A DNA stretch of 64,000 nucleotides from Actinocrispum wychmicini (GCF_004345645.1 NZ_SLWS01000008.1:62001-126000); one strand, 5' to 3'; positions 27,357 to 36,911 are shown, numbered from the stretch's first letter. Notes: generated by a model not told the origin, from the letters alone. Translations and numbers: made by a program.

Positions 27357-27386
27357 GACCCCGACACAGTGCGGTGTGCCGGGGTC
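27357..27386. terminator. Bidirectional hairpin terminator between mycP and the esx pair
   Basis: Immediately after the mycP stop, GACCCCG (27357-27363) pairs with CGGGGTC (27380-27386). ACAC/GTGT extends the stem inward across a small bulge. It lies between two convergent genes, with AAAA before the stem on the plus strand (TTTT after it for leftward transcripts), so it probably ends the leftward esx transcript and perhaps the mycP transcript. Confidence 0.75.
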
Positions 27387-27400
27387 GATGTGGGGGGAAT

Positions 27401-27694
27401 CTAGGCGTCGAAGGAGTTGCAGACCTGGGTGAGGGCGTGCTGGTAGCCGGCGTTCGAGTCCCTGGTGCCCTTCACCTGCTGGGTGCCGCACTGGTTGTGC
27501 TCGTCGAGGTACTTCGCCCAGATCGACTGGTTGACACCCAGCTTCTCGCCACCGGCGTCGGTGAAGTACGACGACCGGGCGTTCTGCACGAACTGGAACT
27601 GCTTGTCGCCCAAGTCGGTCTTGTGGCCCACGGTGGCCTCGATACGCCCGGCGGCGCTCTCGAGTTCCCCGAAGACCGCCCTGATCTCGGTCAT
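27401..27694 (-). CDS. Esx-like small secreted protein, second of a pair
   Basis: The 97-residue protein has the size and predicted two-helix layout of the WXG100 superfamily: helix, turn near FTDAGGEKL (residues 44-52), helix. It lacks a canonical WXG; the turn has FTDAGG instead and Trp59 lies in the second helix. Two Cys (69 and 92) are present in the C-terminal half. It follows the WXG-containing gene by 23 bases. ESX substrates are exported as such heterodimers, so this is likely the partner subunit. Confidence 0.75.
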   Translation of the reverse strand: MTEIRAVFGELESAAGRIEATVGHKTDLGDKQFQFVQNARSSYFTDAGGEKLGVNQSIWAKYLDEHNQCGTQQVKGTRDSNAGYQHALTQVCNSFDA

Positions 27695-27717
27695 CGTCCG
27701 TCCTTTCCAGACAGTGA

Positions 27718-28029
27718 TCAGTGGTTGATGTTGATGCGGAGGAAGCTTGATCCGTCCGCGTCGGCGGCCGAGTACGTGTTGACCGCACCGCGCGTGGCCT
27801 CACCCTGTGCCTGCAGCCTGTTCGCCAGCTGCGTGCCGCCGTCCAGCAGCTGCTGGTCGGCCTGGCTGGACGCGTTCGCGCCCTCGCCGGTCCAGGAGTT
27901 CCCGTACATCATGCCGTTGTTGTTGGCGAGCTTCGTCCCGAGCTGGCTGAAGTCCTCGGTGTGCGTGTCGGTGTTGTCCGCCAGCCTGGCGAGTTGAACG
28001 GGATCGCCGTGCAGGAAACCGTTGGGCAT
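27718..28029 (-). CDS. WXG100 family protein (Esx-like), first of a pair
   Basis: The 103-residue helical protein has a WTG turn at residues 46-48 (GNSWTGEGAN), the WXG100 signature, between two helices, and no signal peptide. It is divergent from eccC, as expected for a core ESX locus, and forms an operon with the downstream Esx-like gene. EccC-type ATPases recognise one member of such pairs for export. The start ATG 28029 is the only good one. Confidence 0.85.
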   Translation of the reverse strand: MPNGFLHGDPVQLARLADNTDTHTEDFSQLGTKLANNNGMMYGNSWTGEGANASSQADQQLLDGGTQLANRLQAQGEATRGAVNTYSAADADGSSFLRININH

Positions 28030-28164
28030 CCGCTACTCCCTTGCCGTTGTCATGTGGTGTGGTTTCGCTTCGCACGCTACGGATCCCGGATCGGGCCCCG
28101 GGCCGCTCGGCACCTTCCTGCCATCGCGCCCGCTCAGCGCCGTGATCACGGCACGATCGCGGGC

Positions 28165-31100
28165 GTGGCAACAGTCGTGGTGCGCAGACCCGCCCGCCGG
28201 CCGGCGCCGGAGATGCCGTCCGGCGAGCTGATCCTGCAGCCGCCGCCGGAGATCCCGCCCCCGCCCGCGCGGCAGTGGGCGCAGGTGTTCATGGTGCTGC
28301 CGATGGTGGCCATGATGGGCTCTTCGATGCTGCTGTTCTCGGGCTCGCTGACCGGCTACATCCGCTTCGCCGTGTACGGCCTGATGGGGGTCGGCATGCT
28401 GGGCATGGTCGTCATGGGTTTCCTGCAGGGCGGCGGGCCAAGCAAGCGGGAGATGGGCCACGCCCGCCGCAAGTACCTGCGCCACCTCGCCCAGCACCGG
28501 CTTCGGCTGCGTCGGTCGGTGAGCACGCAACGGACCGTGATGGAGTACCTCCATCCGGATCCGGCCGTGCTGTGGTCGCTGGCCGCCAGTTACCGGCTGT
28601 GGGAGCGCCGCAAGGACGACTCGGACTTCGGCGTCGCCCGGATCGGCATCGGCCCGCAGAACCCGGCCAACACGCTGATCGCCCCGGACACCAAGCCGCT
28701 GGAGGAACTCGAACCGCTGTCCGCGCTCGCGTTGCGCCGGTTCCTCACCACCTATGCCACCATCGACCGGTTGCCGCTCGCGATCGCGGTCAACGGGTTC
28801 AGCCGGATCTACCTGCGCGGCGACCGCGACGCGGCGCTCGGCATGCTGCGTGCGATGCTGGCCCAGTTGGCCACCCTGCACGCGCCGGACGACGTACGAA
28901 TCGCGGTGTGCGTGGGCGACGGGTACCGTGCGGACTGGGAGTGGGCCAAGTGGCTGCCGCACGCGCTGCACCCGGACCTCACCGACGCGCTCGGCCCGCT
29001 TCGCCTGGTGGCGCCGACCGTGCCGGCGCTGGAGTCGGTGCTGGACGACGAGCTGGCCAAGCGGCCGCGGTTCGACCCGGAGATGGACACCAGGTGGTCC
29101 GGGCCGCAGCTGGTGGTCGTCATCGACGGCGGATCGGTCGCCGGTTCCGGCCACCTGATGGCCGGCGGCGTGGAGGGCGTGACCGTGGTCGACCTGACCA
29201 CGCCGCCGCCACGGGTGCTGGACCGGAACGCGGTGGTGCTCGCGGTCGACGCCGACGGCGAGCTGACCAGCGAGACCTTCGACGGTGACGCCCACCTGGG
29301 GCACGCGGACTTTCTCGGCGTGGTCGCCGCCGAAGGGCTGGCCCGGCAGTTGGCGCCGTTGCGGCTGACCGCCGGCGCACGGGGTGAGGCGCCAATGAGC
29401 GCCGAGCTCGGCCTGGCGGAGCTGCTGGAGCTCGGCGACCCGTTCCTGTTCGACCCAGACGAGACGTGGGTGCCGCGGCCGAACCGGGAACGGCTGCGGG
29501 TGAAGTTCGGCATCCAGTCCGACGGCGGCCCGATCGAGATCGACCTCAAGGAGTCCGCCCAGGACGGTATGGGCCCACACGGCCTGCTGATCGGCGCCAC
29601 CGGGTCCGGCAAGTCCGAGCTGCTGCGCACCCTGGTGCTGGCGCTGGCCATCACGCACCCGCCGAACTCGTTGAACTTCGCGCTGGTCGACTTCAAGGGC
29701 GGCGCCACGTTCACCCGGCTGGACAAGCTGCCGCACACCAGCGCGGTGATCACCAACCTGGCCGAGGAACTGCACCTGGTCGACCGGATGACCGACGCGA
29801 TCAACGGCGAGCTGATCCGCCGCCAGGAACTGCTGCGCGCGGCCGGGAACTTCTCGTCCCTGCGCGACTACGAGAAGGCCCGCGCCGCGGGCGCCCCGTT
29901 GCCCGAGGTGCCCACGCTGCTGATGATCTGCGACGAGTTCTCCGAGCTGTTGTCGGCCAAGCCGGACTTCATCGACATGTTCGTCCAAATAGGACGCGTC
30001 GGCCGGTCGCTCGGCGTGCACCTGCTGCTGGCCTCGCAGCGACTCGACGAAGGCAGGCTGCGCGGCCTGGAGGCGCACCTGTCCTACCGGGTCGGCCTGC
30101 GCACGTTCTCCGAGATGGACAGCCGGGCGGTGCTCGGGGTGATCGACGCGTTCCGGTTGCCGCGAGCGCCGGGCCACGGGTTCCTCAAGGTCGGCACCGA
30201 ACCGATGGACCGGTTCCGGGCCGCCTACGTGTCCGGTGTGTACCAGCGCCGCACCGGTGCCGCCGCGGCCACGTCCACCAGCCAGCAACTCGTGCTGCGG
30301 GAGTACTCCACGTTCTACGTCGCGCCCGAACTGGACACCGCCGAGGAGGAGAAGCCCGAGCCGGACCAGGACACCGCGGTCGGCGAGACCCTGCTGGACA
30401 TTCTCGTGGACCGGCTGGAAGGGCGCGGCACGCCGGCGCACCAGGTGTGGCTGCCGCCGCTGGCCGAGTCGCCGACCCTGGACCAGCTGCTGCCCGCCCT
30501 GGACGTCGACGCCGAACGTGGGCTCACAGCTGGGTCAGGTGGGCTGCGGCCGGTGCTCGGCATCGTGGACCGGCCGCTTGAGCAGCGCCGCGATCCGCTG
30601 GTGCTCGACCTGTCGGGGCCTGCGGGGCACGTGATGGTGTTGGGCGCACCGCAGACGGGGAAGAGCACCGCGCTGCGCACGTTGATCACCAGCCTCGCGC
30701 TCACGCACACCTCGCGTGAAGTGCAGTTCTACTGTCTCGATTTCGGTGGCGGCACGCTCGCGTCGATCGCCGGCCTGCCGCACGTCGGCGGGGTTGCCGG
30801 CCGGCTGGACACCGGCGCCGTCCGCCGCACGGTGGCCGAGGTGAACAACCTGCTCGCGCAGCGGGAACGGATGTTCGCCCAGCACGGCATCGACGGGATC
30901 GCGACGTACCGGCGGATGCGCGCCGACGGCCGGTTCGCCGACAGCCCGTACGGGGACGTGTTCCTGGTCGTCGACGGCTGGCTGACGTTGCGCAACGACT
31001 TCAGTGACGAGGAGGCGTTGGTCGGCGACATCGCCGCCCGCGGCCTGTCGTACGGCGTGCACGTGGTGGCGAGCTGCGCACGGTCCTTCGACCTGCGGAT

Positions 31101-32118
31101 GAACGTCAGGGACCTGTTCGGCAGCCGGCTGGAGCTCAAGATCGGCGACCCGATCGACTCGTTCATCGACCGCCGCGCCGCGATGAGCGTGCCCGCCGAC
31201 AGCCCCGGCCGGGGCATCGCCGCGAGCGGCCACCAGATGCTGGTCGCACTGCCCCGGATCGACGGGTCGATCGACCCCGACAACCTGTCCGAGGGCACCC
31301 GGAACCTCGTCGAGGCGTCCGCGTCGGCCTGGCGCGGCACCCGCGCGCCGGCCGTGCGGCTGCTGCCGGGCATGTTGCCGATCGAGGAGCTGCCCGAGAC
31401 CGACCAGCTGACCGGTCCGGACGCCGGTCTCGCCGTGGGCATCCACGAACGGGACCTGTCCCCGATGCGGCTGAACTTCGCCGAGGACCCGCACTTCTTC
31501 CTGCTGGCCGACACCCAGTGCGGCAAGACGTCGTTCCTGCGGACGCTCGCCCGCCGGATCAGCCAGGCGTACACCCCCGAACAGGCCCGGATCGTGCTCG
31601 TCGACCACCGTCGCGGGCTGCTCGGCGAGGTCAGCGATGACCACCTGATCGGCTACGGCACCAACGACGCGCACAGCCGCGGGCTGATGGGCGAGGTGGC
31701 GGCGGCGTTGACCGAACGCCTGCCCGGCCCGGACGTCACGCCCGAGCAGCTCCGGGCCAGGAACTGGTGGCGTGGCCCGGAGATCTTCGTGCTGGTGGAC
31801 GACTACGACATGGTGGCCACCCACGAGGACCACCCGTTGATGTCCTTGCTGCCGTTGGCCGCCCAGGGCACGGACATCGGCCTGCACGCCGTGCTGGCCC
31901 GCCGTTCCGGCGGCGCCGGCCGTGGGCTGTACGAGCCGTTCCTGAACCGGCTCCGCGAGGTCGGCACACCGGGCCTGATGATGTCCGGCGACCGCGACGA
32001 AGGACCGCTGCTCGGCAGCATGCGTGCCCAGGTGCTGCCGCCGGGCCGGGGCTGGCTGGTGGACCGTCGCGGCCACAAGGGTCTGGTACAGCTCGCCTGG
32101 TTGCCGCCCAGTGCCTAG
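28165..32118 (+). CDS. eccC: Type VII secretion motor ATPase EccC
   Basis: The 1317 residues start at GTG 28165. Two membrane helices lie near residues 35-85. Three FtsK/SpoIIIE-type ATPase modules follow, with Walker A lysines Lys483 (GATGSGKSE), Lys833 (GAPQTGKST) and Lys1121 (ADTQCGKTS). The first module has a full Walker B (LMICDEFSEL); the second and third have LVVDGW and VLVDDYD, with Asp but not the catalytic Glu, as is common for EccC. It is fused EccCa plus EccCb in one chain. Longer in-frame starts overlap the divergent esx genes and are disfavoured. It is followed by four probable substrate genes on the same strand. Confidence 0.95.
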   Translation: MATVVVRRPARRPAPEMPSGELILQPPPEIPPPPARQWAQVFMVLPMVAMMGSSMLLFSGSLTGYIRFAVYGLMGVGMLGMVVMGFLQGGGPSKREMGHARRKYLRHLAQHRLRLRRSVSTQRTVMEYLHPDPAVLWSLAASYRLWERRKDDSDFGVARIGIGPQNPANTLIAPDTKPLEELEPLSALALRRFLTTYATIDRLPLAIAVNGFSRIYLRGDRDAALGMLRAMLAQLATLHAPDDVRIAVCVGDGYRADWEWAKWLPHALHPDLTDALGPLRLVAPTVPALESVLDDELAKRPRFDPEMDTRWSGPQLVVVIDGGSVAGSGHLMAGGVEGVTVVDLTTPPPRVLDRNAVVLAVDADGELTSETFDGDAHLGHADFLGVVAAEGLARQLAPLRLTAGARGEAPMSAELGLAELLELGDPFLFDPDETWVPRPNRERLRVKFGIQSDGGPIEIDLKESAQDGMGPHGLLIGATGSGKSELLRTLVLALAITHPPNSLNFALVDFKGGATFTRLDKLPHTSAVITNLAEELHLVDRMTDAINGELIRRQELLRAAGNFSSLRDYEKARAAGAPLPEVPTLLMICDEFSELLSAKPDFIDMFVQIGRVGRSLGVHLLLASQRLDEGRLRGLEAHLSYRVGLRTFSEMDSRAVLGVIDAFRLPRAPGHGFLKVGTEPMDRFRAAYVSGVYQRRTGAAAATSTSQQLVLREYSTFYVAPELDTAEEEKPEPDQDTAVGETLLDILVDRLEGRGTPAHQVWLPPLAESPTLDQLLPALDVDAERGLTAGSGGLRPVLGIVDRPLEQRRDPLVLDLSGPAGHVMVLGAPQTGKSTALRTLITSLALTHTSREVQFYCLDFGGGTLASIAGLPHVGGVAGRLDTGAVRRTVAEVNNLLAQRERMFAQHGIDGIATYRRMRADGRFADSPYGDVFLVVDGWLTLRNDFSDEEALVGDIAARGLSYGVHVVASCARSFDLRMNVRDLFGSRLELKIGDPIDSFIDRRAAMSVPADSPGRGIAASGHQMLVALPRIDGSIDPDNLSEGTRNLVEASASAWRGTRAPAVRLLPGMLPIEELPETDQLTGPDAGLAVGIHERDLSPMRLNFAEDPHFFLLADTQCGKTSFLRTLARRISQAYTPEQARIVLVDHRRGLLGEVSDDHLIGYGTNDAHSRGLMGEVAAALTERLPGPDVTPEQLRARNWWRGPEIFVLVDDYDMVATHEDHPLMSLLPLAAQGTDIGLHAVLARRSGGAGRGLYEPFLNRLREVGTPGLMMSGDRDEGPLLGSMRAQVLPPGRGWLVDRRGHKGLVQLAWLPPSA

Positions 32119-32196
32119 ATGGCCGGTTCCTGTCGGGCCGGCCCGGCCGGCCGGGGAACGTGTTTGTCTTGGACCACAAGGAGAAGGGGAGCGCAC

Positions 32197-32595
32197 ATGG
32201 CACCTCCGGACCAGCTGCAGGGCGAGACGGACGGGATGAAGCGGTTCGAGGCGTACGTTCTGGCCCAACTCCAGGAGGACTACACGGTCAACCTCGTTCG
32301 CCGGCGGGACGCGTTGCGCCGCACCGGCGGCATGCCCGAATGGGGGGAGATGGTCGACGCGGACAACGAAAGCACGAAGAAGATGCACGAGTTCGTCACG
32401 CACATGCGACAGGGTTTCGCCGCGTACAGCACGTGGGTGCACAACACCGCCGTCGCCTATCTCGCGGCCGACGACGACGCTCGAACCGCGATGCTCGCGT
32501 CGCTCGACGTCAGCCACCGGGAAGAGGGCCTGCCGGACATCGACCCGTCACTCGAACCACCGGACACCAGGATGCCGCGTGAAAAGGGACGTTGA
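32197..32595 (+). CDS. Small ESX-associated protein
   Basis: The 132-residue protein starts at ATG 32197 behind a clear AAGGAGAAGGGGA ribosome site. It is charged and helical, with no signal peptide or membrane segment. A conserved-looking core runs through MPEWGEMVDADN and MRQGFAAYSTWV. I do not recognise a family. Its 3' end overlaps the next gene by 17 bases, so it is coupled to the PPE-like gene and may be a chaperone or WXG-like partner of it, which is inference from position. Confidence 0.65.
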   Translation: MAPPDQLQGETDGMKRFEAYVLAQLQEDYTVNLVRRRDALRRTGGMPEWGEMVDADNESTKKMHEFVTHMRQGFAAYSTWVHNTAVAYLAADDDARTAMLASLDVSHREEGLPDIDPSLEPPDTRMPREKGR

Positions 32596-33964
32596 AACCA
32601 TCCTCAACGCGCTCATCGTCGAATGCGAGCGCCACGCGCCCCGGCTTCGGGAGATCGCGACGATGTGGGTCGAGGTCAAGTCCTGGATCGCCGACCAGGC
32701 GGACAACCTGGAGAAGGACGTCAGCGAACTCACCAGGGGCGACGTCTGGAACGACCGCGCCCGCGACCGGTTCCGAGAGCAGGCCAACAAGGGGATCAAC
32801 TCGATCAAGTCGTGGTCGTCCCGGGGGGCCCACGGCACGTTCGGGGGCAAGGTCACTACGTCAGGCGTCGTCGACCGGCTGGACGAACTGGCCGGATATC
32901 TCGAAGAGATCTACCCGGTGGTCTACACGTACAACACGAATCGCAACGCCGCGATCCTCAGGGGAATCACCCAGAACGAGCTGGCGTTCTCCGACTCGGC
33001 GGCCCTGGAGCGGCTGAACCCGATCGTCGACAAGGCCGAGGCGAAGTACCGGACGGCGATCGACGCGGTGAAGGCCGCCACCGGCGATCCGTGGGCCGGC
33101 CCGACCGCGGCGATCCCCAAGGAGAACCCGCACAGCGGGACCGGACCGTACCCCGGCGGCCCGAACAACGTGTCGCCCACCGGCGGCGGTCCCGGATCGA
33201 CGACACCCAATCCCAACCCAGGGACACCCACCCCGGACCCGCAGGACGTCGTGCCGGCGAACAACAACCCGTCGAACACGACGACGACGGGCACGGACAG
33301 CACGTCGAGTCTGCTGAGTTCGCTCGCGTCGTTGGCCGATTCGGCGTCACAGCTGCTCAGCAGCGGCGGGAGCGGGTCCGGGGTGACCAACCCGGTGTCC
33401 CTGCCGGACATCCCGAACGTGACCCCCGTCGACTACGCGGACTACACGGCGCCCGAAACGTCCTACGGTTCCGGGTCGCCGAGCCTGGCCGGGCTGGACA
33501 CCGGCGGCCTCGGCGCGGGTGGCGGAGGTCCGGTGGGCGGCGGTGGCGTGGGTGCGGGCGGCGGCCTACCGGCCGTGTCTCCGGTGGGGAACTCGTTGCC
33601 GGTGAACGGCTTCTCGGTTCCGTTGGCGGCCGCGTCGAGCGGCACGGCGGGGAGCACGGGGCCGTCGGGGATGTCGCCGCCGATGTACCCGCCGCAGACC
33701 GGGGCGTCCAGGAACGGCGGCGGGATCAAGCCCGGTGCCGCCGAGCATCCGGCCAACACCGGTCGGCAGCGGGGCCGCAAGTCGGACGGCACCCCCGGGG
33801 TGGCGCTGCGCGGCCGCACCGCGCGAGGCAGGTCGGAGCGATCGGCACCGACGTCGCCACGGCCCTGGGACACCGAGAACGACGGCCTGCAGATGCTCGA
33901 CGACGAGCTCTGGCAGGTGGGCCAGCACGACGAACGTCCGGAACACAGAGGGATGGCCAGATGA
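32579..33964 (+). CDS. PPE/WXG-like long ESX substrate
   Basis: This 461-residue protein starts at GTG. Residues 1-180 are helical with two long helices and a W-rich turn (GDVWNDRARDRF near 53-64). Residues 185-400 are low-complexity Pro, Gly, Asn and Ser. The C-terminal 45 residues contain a basic RGRTARGRS segment and then LDDELWQVGQ. The architecture (helical N-terminus, disordered middle) resembles ESX substrates of the PPE or EspB kind. The C-terminal motif reappears in the protein at 34457-35677. The stop overlaps the next start as ATGA. Confidence 0.7.
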   Translation: MKRDVETILNALIVECERHAPRLREIATMWVEVKSWIADQADNLEKDVSELTRGDVWNDRARDRFREQANKGINSIKSWSSRGAHGTFGGKVTTSGVVDRLDELAGYLEEIYPVVYTYNTNRNAAILRGITQNELAFSDSAALERLNPIVDKAEAKYRTAIDAVKAATGDPWAGPTAAIPKENPHSGTGPYPGGPNNVSPTGGGPGSTTPNPNPGTPTPDPQDVVPANNNPSNTTTTGTDSTSSLLSSLASLADSASQLLSSGGSGSGVTNPVSLPDIPNVTPVDYADYTAPETSYGSGSPSLAGLDTGGLGAGGGGPVGGGGVGAGGGLPAVSPVGNSLPVNGFSVPLAAASSGTAGSTGPSGMSPPMYPPQTGASRNGGGIKPGAAEHPANTGRQRGRKSDGTPGVALRGRTARGRSERSAPTSPRPWDTENDGLQMLDDELWQVGQHDERPEHRGMAR

Positions 33965-34446
33965 CCGGAGAGAAGATCGAGGCGGACACCGAACTGATGA
34001 CGGTGTTCTCGCAGCAGGTCGCCGTGCCCAACATCCCGGCGCCGCTGACGCAGCGGCTGGGCAGTCCGCCGAAGCTGACCGGGCTGCTCGAGGGCATCGG
34101 CATGTCGTTGCTGGACAAGGCGGCGACCGTGGAGGTGAACGCGTACCTGTTGAAGGTGACCGACGAGGTGCACGGTTACGCGACCAAGGTCGGCCAGGCG
34201 GCGGCGACCTACACGGCGGCGGACTTCGCCTCCGCGGCCAAGCTGGTCGGCTCCGGCGCGAAGCTCGCCAACCAGGTGGTCAGCCTGGTCAAACAGGGCG
34301 CGGGTACCAGCACCGGCACCGACAAGTCCGGCACCGGCGACCAGACCGGCGGCGACCACCCGTCCGTCGACAAACCTGGCGGGGACAAGGCTTCCGGCAC
34401 GTTGACCGGCCTGTTCCCGGACGCCGACCCCCACCCCGCGGTCTGA
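33961..34446 (+). CDS. Small PE/EspC-like ESX substrate candidate
   Basis: The 161 residues start at ATG 33961 within the stop of the preceding gene. Residues 1-110 are helical, including a YTAADFASAAKL segment like the Yxxx(D/E) secretion motif of PE and EspC proteins (Tyr, three residues, then acidic). Residues 115-161 are a Gly/Asp/Thr-rich tail. It stands between two PPE-like genes, so it could be the PE-like partner of either. Family membership is a judgement from layout, not from a strong match. Confidence 0.65.
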   Translation: MTGEKIEADTELMTVFSQQVAVPNIPAPLTQRLGSPPKLTGLLEGIGMSLLDKAATVEVNAYLLKVTDEVHGYATKVGQAAATYTAADFASAAKLVGSGAKLANQVVSLVKQGAGTSTGTDKSGTGDQTGGDHPSVDKPGGDKASGTLTGLFPDADPHPAV

Positions 34447-34456
34447 GGAGGCAGCC

Positions 34457-35677
34457 ATGTTCGGTCCCATTTACCACGCCACCCCGATCGAGATCCAGAA
34501 GGACATGATCACGGCCCAGCTGGGCCAGGTGAACGACCTCACCGAAGCCGCGACCATGTGGCGCGGGGTGCGCACGTGGATCGAGGACGCCCGAACCGAA
34601 CTGCGGACCCGGTCGCAGAACCTGTTGCCGCACTGGCCGGACGACGCGGGCCGGGCGCTGGAGGCGAAGATCCAGCGGACCGACGCGGAGCTGAAGATGT
34701 GGGCCGACCGGATCGACTCCTCCCAGGTGTCCGAGACGCTGGAAACCTTGGCCGGCGCGATTCCGCAGGCCCACGCGGTCGTGATGGGTCTGTACGGCGA
34801 CTACGTCGCCGCGTCGACGAACCCGCTCGCCTGGGGTCTGATGCCGGGATTCCAGCAGGCTTCGGCCGCGCAGCTGGACGTGCTCGGCGGGCACTTCGAC
34901 ATGGCCATGCTCAAGGTGTGCCAGGCCGCCGGGATCAGTTCGCCGACCGACTTCCTGCCCAAGACCGAGTCCACCGGGACCACCAGCACCACGGGCAACT
35001 CGGCCACCGACTTCGTCAACGCGGCCGAGGCCACGGTGAGCGCGGGCAGCGAAGTCAAGAGTCTCTTCTCGTCTTTGACCGACGGCAGCGGCGCGAGTCT
35101 CACCGGCATGCCTGACCTGTCCGGTGTCGGCTCCGGCAGCGGACACGGCGGGCCGTCGCTCGCCGGATGGTCGCCGACCCTGCCTGGCGTCGACGCGCTG
35201 GCCAGCTTGCCGGTGGGTGGCGGTGGCATGCCGTCGGTGGGCGCTCCGCCGGTACCGACCGGATGGCTGGGCACGGCCGGCGTGGGCGGCGCGAGCGCGG
35301 GCCTCCCCATCGCCGGGCCGGCGGCCGGGAAGCGGGCGCCCGAGCTGGCGCAGGAGATCAAGCCGGGAGCCGCCACGACGGCGGCGGGCACGAAGGCGTC
35401 CAGTGGCGGGGTTCCCCCGATGATGCCGCCACACATGGGCCACGGCCAGGCCGGCACCCTGCGTCCCGGCTCGGTCGGCCAGCCCACCGGCCGTTCCCGT
35501 GGCACCCGGCGGGCCAGCGACGGAACCGACGGTGTGCCAACGGAACTGCGGGGCAGGTCAGGCAACGGCGACGCGTCGTTCAGCTTTCCACGGGCGAACG
35601 ACCGGCACGCGCCCGAGTCGGACGACCCGTCCGTCCAGCTGCTCGACGAGGACCTCTGGCGGGTGCGCCAACCCTGA
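34457..35677 (+). CDS. PPE/WXG-like long ESX substrate
   Basis: The 406 residues follow a strong GAGGAGG ribosome site. Residues 1-170 are helical with Trp in turn positions (EAATMWRGVRTWIEDA; PHWPDDAG). Residues 180-330 are Gly/Ser/Pro-rich. The last 60 residues have a basic RSRGTRRAS and LRGRSG segment followed by LLDEDLWRVRQP. The C-terminal arrangement (R-rich, LRGR, then L-D-acidic-acidic-L-W-x-V-x-Q) is shared with the protein at 32579-33964, which implies a common function such as export recognition or anchoring. It is the last gene of the eccC-linked run. Confidence 0.7.
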   Translation: MFGPIYHATPIEIQKDMITAQLGQVNDLTEAATMWRGVRTWIEDARTELRTRSQNLLPHWPDDAGRALEAKIQRTDAELKMWADRIDSSQVSETLETLAGAIPQAHAVVMGLYGDYVAASTNPLAWGLMPGFQQASAAQLDVLGGHFDMAMLKVCQAAGISSPTDFLPKTESTGTTSTTGNSATDFVNAAEATVSAGSEVKSLFSSLTDGSGASLTGMPDLSGVGSGSGHGGPSLAGWSPTLPGVDALASLPVGGGGMPSVGAPPVPTGWLGTAGVGGASAGLPIAGPAAGKRAPELAQEIKPGAATTAAGTKASSGGVPPMMPPHMGHGQAGTLRPGSVGQPTGRSRGTRRASDGTDGVPTELRGRSGNGDASFSFPRANDRHAPESDDPSVQLLDEDLWRVRQP

Positions 35678-35706
35678 CGTGGGCGCGTTTCGTTCTGCGG
35701 GGGCGA

Positions 35707-35712
35707 TATAAC
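35707..35712 (+). promoter_or_regulatory. Possible -10 box for a leaderless acetyltransferase mRNA
   Basis: TATAAC lies six bases before the ATG at 35719 and no ribosome site is visible in the short gap. In actinobacteria this spacing usually means that transcription starts at or next to the A of ATG. A matching -35 was not evident. Confidence 0.4.
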
Positions 35713-35718
35713 TACCCC

Positions 35719-36576
35719 ATGGTCAACCTCGCCCCACGGCAGTCACTGTTCTGCGATATCGCCTTGGCCGAGCGTATCGAGCGCGCCGAGACCGAGTTCA
35801 TCGTCAAGGGCAGCGAGGCCGCCCTGCGGCGCCGACCGGAGACCGGGGGTTTCGTGATCCCCGTCGCCGGTGGCGCCGCCAGCTACGCCGAGCCGGACTC
35901 ACCGCTCGACAAGGTGCTCGGTCTCGGGTTCGGCGGGGTGCCGGACACTGCCGTACTCGACGAGGTGGAGCGGGCCTTCGCCGCCCGGGGCGCGCCGGTG
36001 CAGGTCGAGCTCACGCACCTGGCCGACCCAGCGATCGGTGCCCTGCTGACCGGGCGGGGCTACCGACTCGTGTCGTTCGAGAACGTGCTGGGCAGGGACC
36101 TCACAGGTGGCCACGAACGGGTGACACCCCCCGGAGTGGAGGTCCGGCTGAGCGGGGACGACGAGTTCGAGCCGTGGCTGGACGTGGTGGTGGACGGCTT
36201 CGCCCACCCCGACACCCAAGGAGTGCCGTCGCACGAGGAATTCCCGCGCGAAGTCATCGGAAACGCTGTGCGCGACCTGTCCACAGTGGCCAACGTGCAC
36301 CGCTACCTCGCCCTGCGCGACGGCACGCTCGCCGGCGCCGCCAGCATGCGCACATCGGACGGTATCGCCCAACTCGCCGGCGCCACAACCGCCCCAACCC
36401 ACCGCCGCCGCGGCGTACAGACCGCGATGCTGTCCGCACGGCTCGCCGACGCCGTCGCCGCAGGATGCGACCTGGCCGTAATCACCACCCAACCAGGCTC
36501 CAAGTCCCAGCAGAACGCCCAACGCAGCGGCTTCGACCTGCTCTACACCCGGGCGATCCTGGTCAAGGCCGCCTAG
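35719..36576 (+). CDS. GNAT family N-acetyltransferase
   Basis: The 285-residue protein starts at ATG 35719. The C-terminal half (about 140-285) is a GNAT domain with the acetyl-CoA pyrophosphate loop HRRRGVQTAMLSARL and the following helix. The N-terminal half is a second, degenerate GNAT-like unit, as in many double-domain actinobacterial acetyltransferases. The substrate cannot be told. It is 41 bases after the last ESX substrate gene but probably has its own promoter (TATAAC just upstream). Confidence 0.85.
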   Translation: MVNLAPRQSLFCDIALAERIERAETEFIVKGSEAALRRRPETGGFVIPVAGGAASYAEPDSPLDKVLGLGFGGVPDTAVLDEVERAFAARGAPVQVELTHLADPAIGALLTGRGYRLVSFENVLGRDLTGGHERVTPPGVEVRLSGDDEFEPWLDVVVDGFAHPDTQGVPSHEEFPREVIGNAVRDLSTVANVHRYLALRDGTLAGAASMRTSDGIAQLAGATTAPTHRRRGVQTAMLSARLADAVAAGCDLAVITTQPGSKSQQNAQRSGFDLLYTRAILVKAA

Positions 36577-36911
36577 CGCACGGATGTCCCAGCCGAGAGC
36601 GCCCTCCGGCACACCCACTTGTCGTTGCGCCTCACCAATCCGCTCCGGCCCGACAGCCGGGACGCCACCCGGGTAGCGGAATCATGCACAGCGAACCACC
36701 TCTCGATCCGCGCCTGTTCACCCGAAACGGACCATCGCGCACAACGCCGACCGCTGTGGCCGACCCGGCTGAGGACACACCAGCAGGCGCCCCTTTGGCG
36801 ACGATCGCAACGACAACCGCCCCACACCGTGACAACCGCGGCAAAGCCGACCAACACTTGCCCCATGGCTTGGAAGTCGTCTGCGGGCGCACCTCGCTGG
36901 CGCTCGCCAAA
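36577..36911. other. Intergenic stretch without a recognised gene
   Basis: These 335 bases between the acetyltransferase and the left end of the insertion element contain open frames on both strands, but none has a credible start, ribosome site or recognisable product. Traces of coding-like composition suggest decayed sequence. No tRNA or clear terminator was seen. Confidence 0.5.

Noticed and set aside
27961..28164. Longer EccC start at 27961
   Set aside because: It would overlap the divergent WXG100 gene, and the extra residues lack EccC similarity.
28033..30441. Long minus-strand open frame opposite eccC
   Set aside because: Composition-driven shadow of eccC with no recognisable domain or ribosome site.
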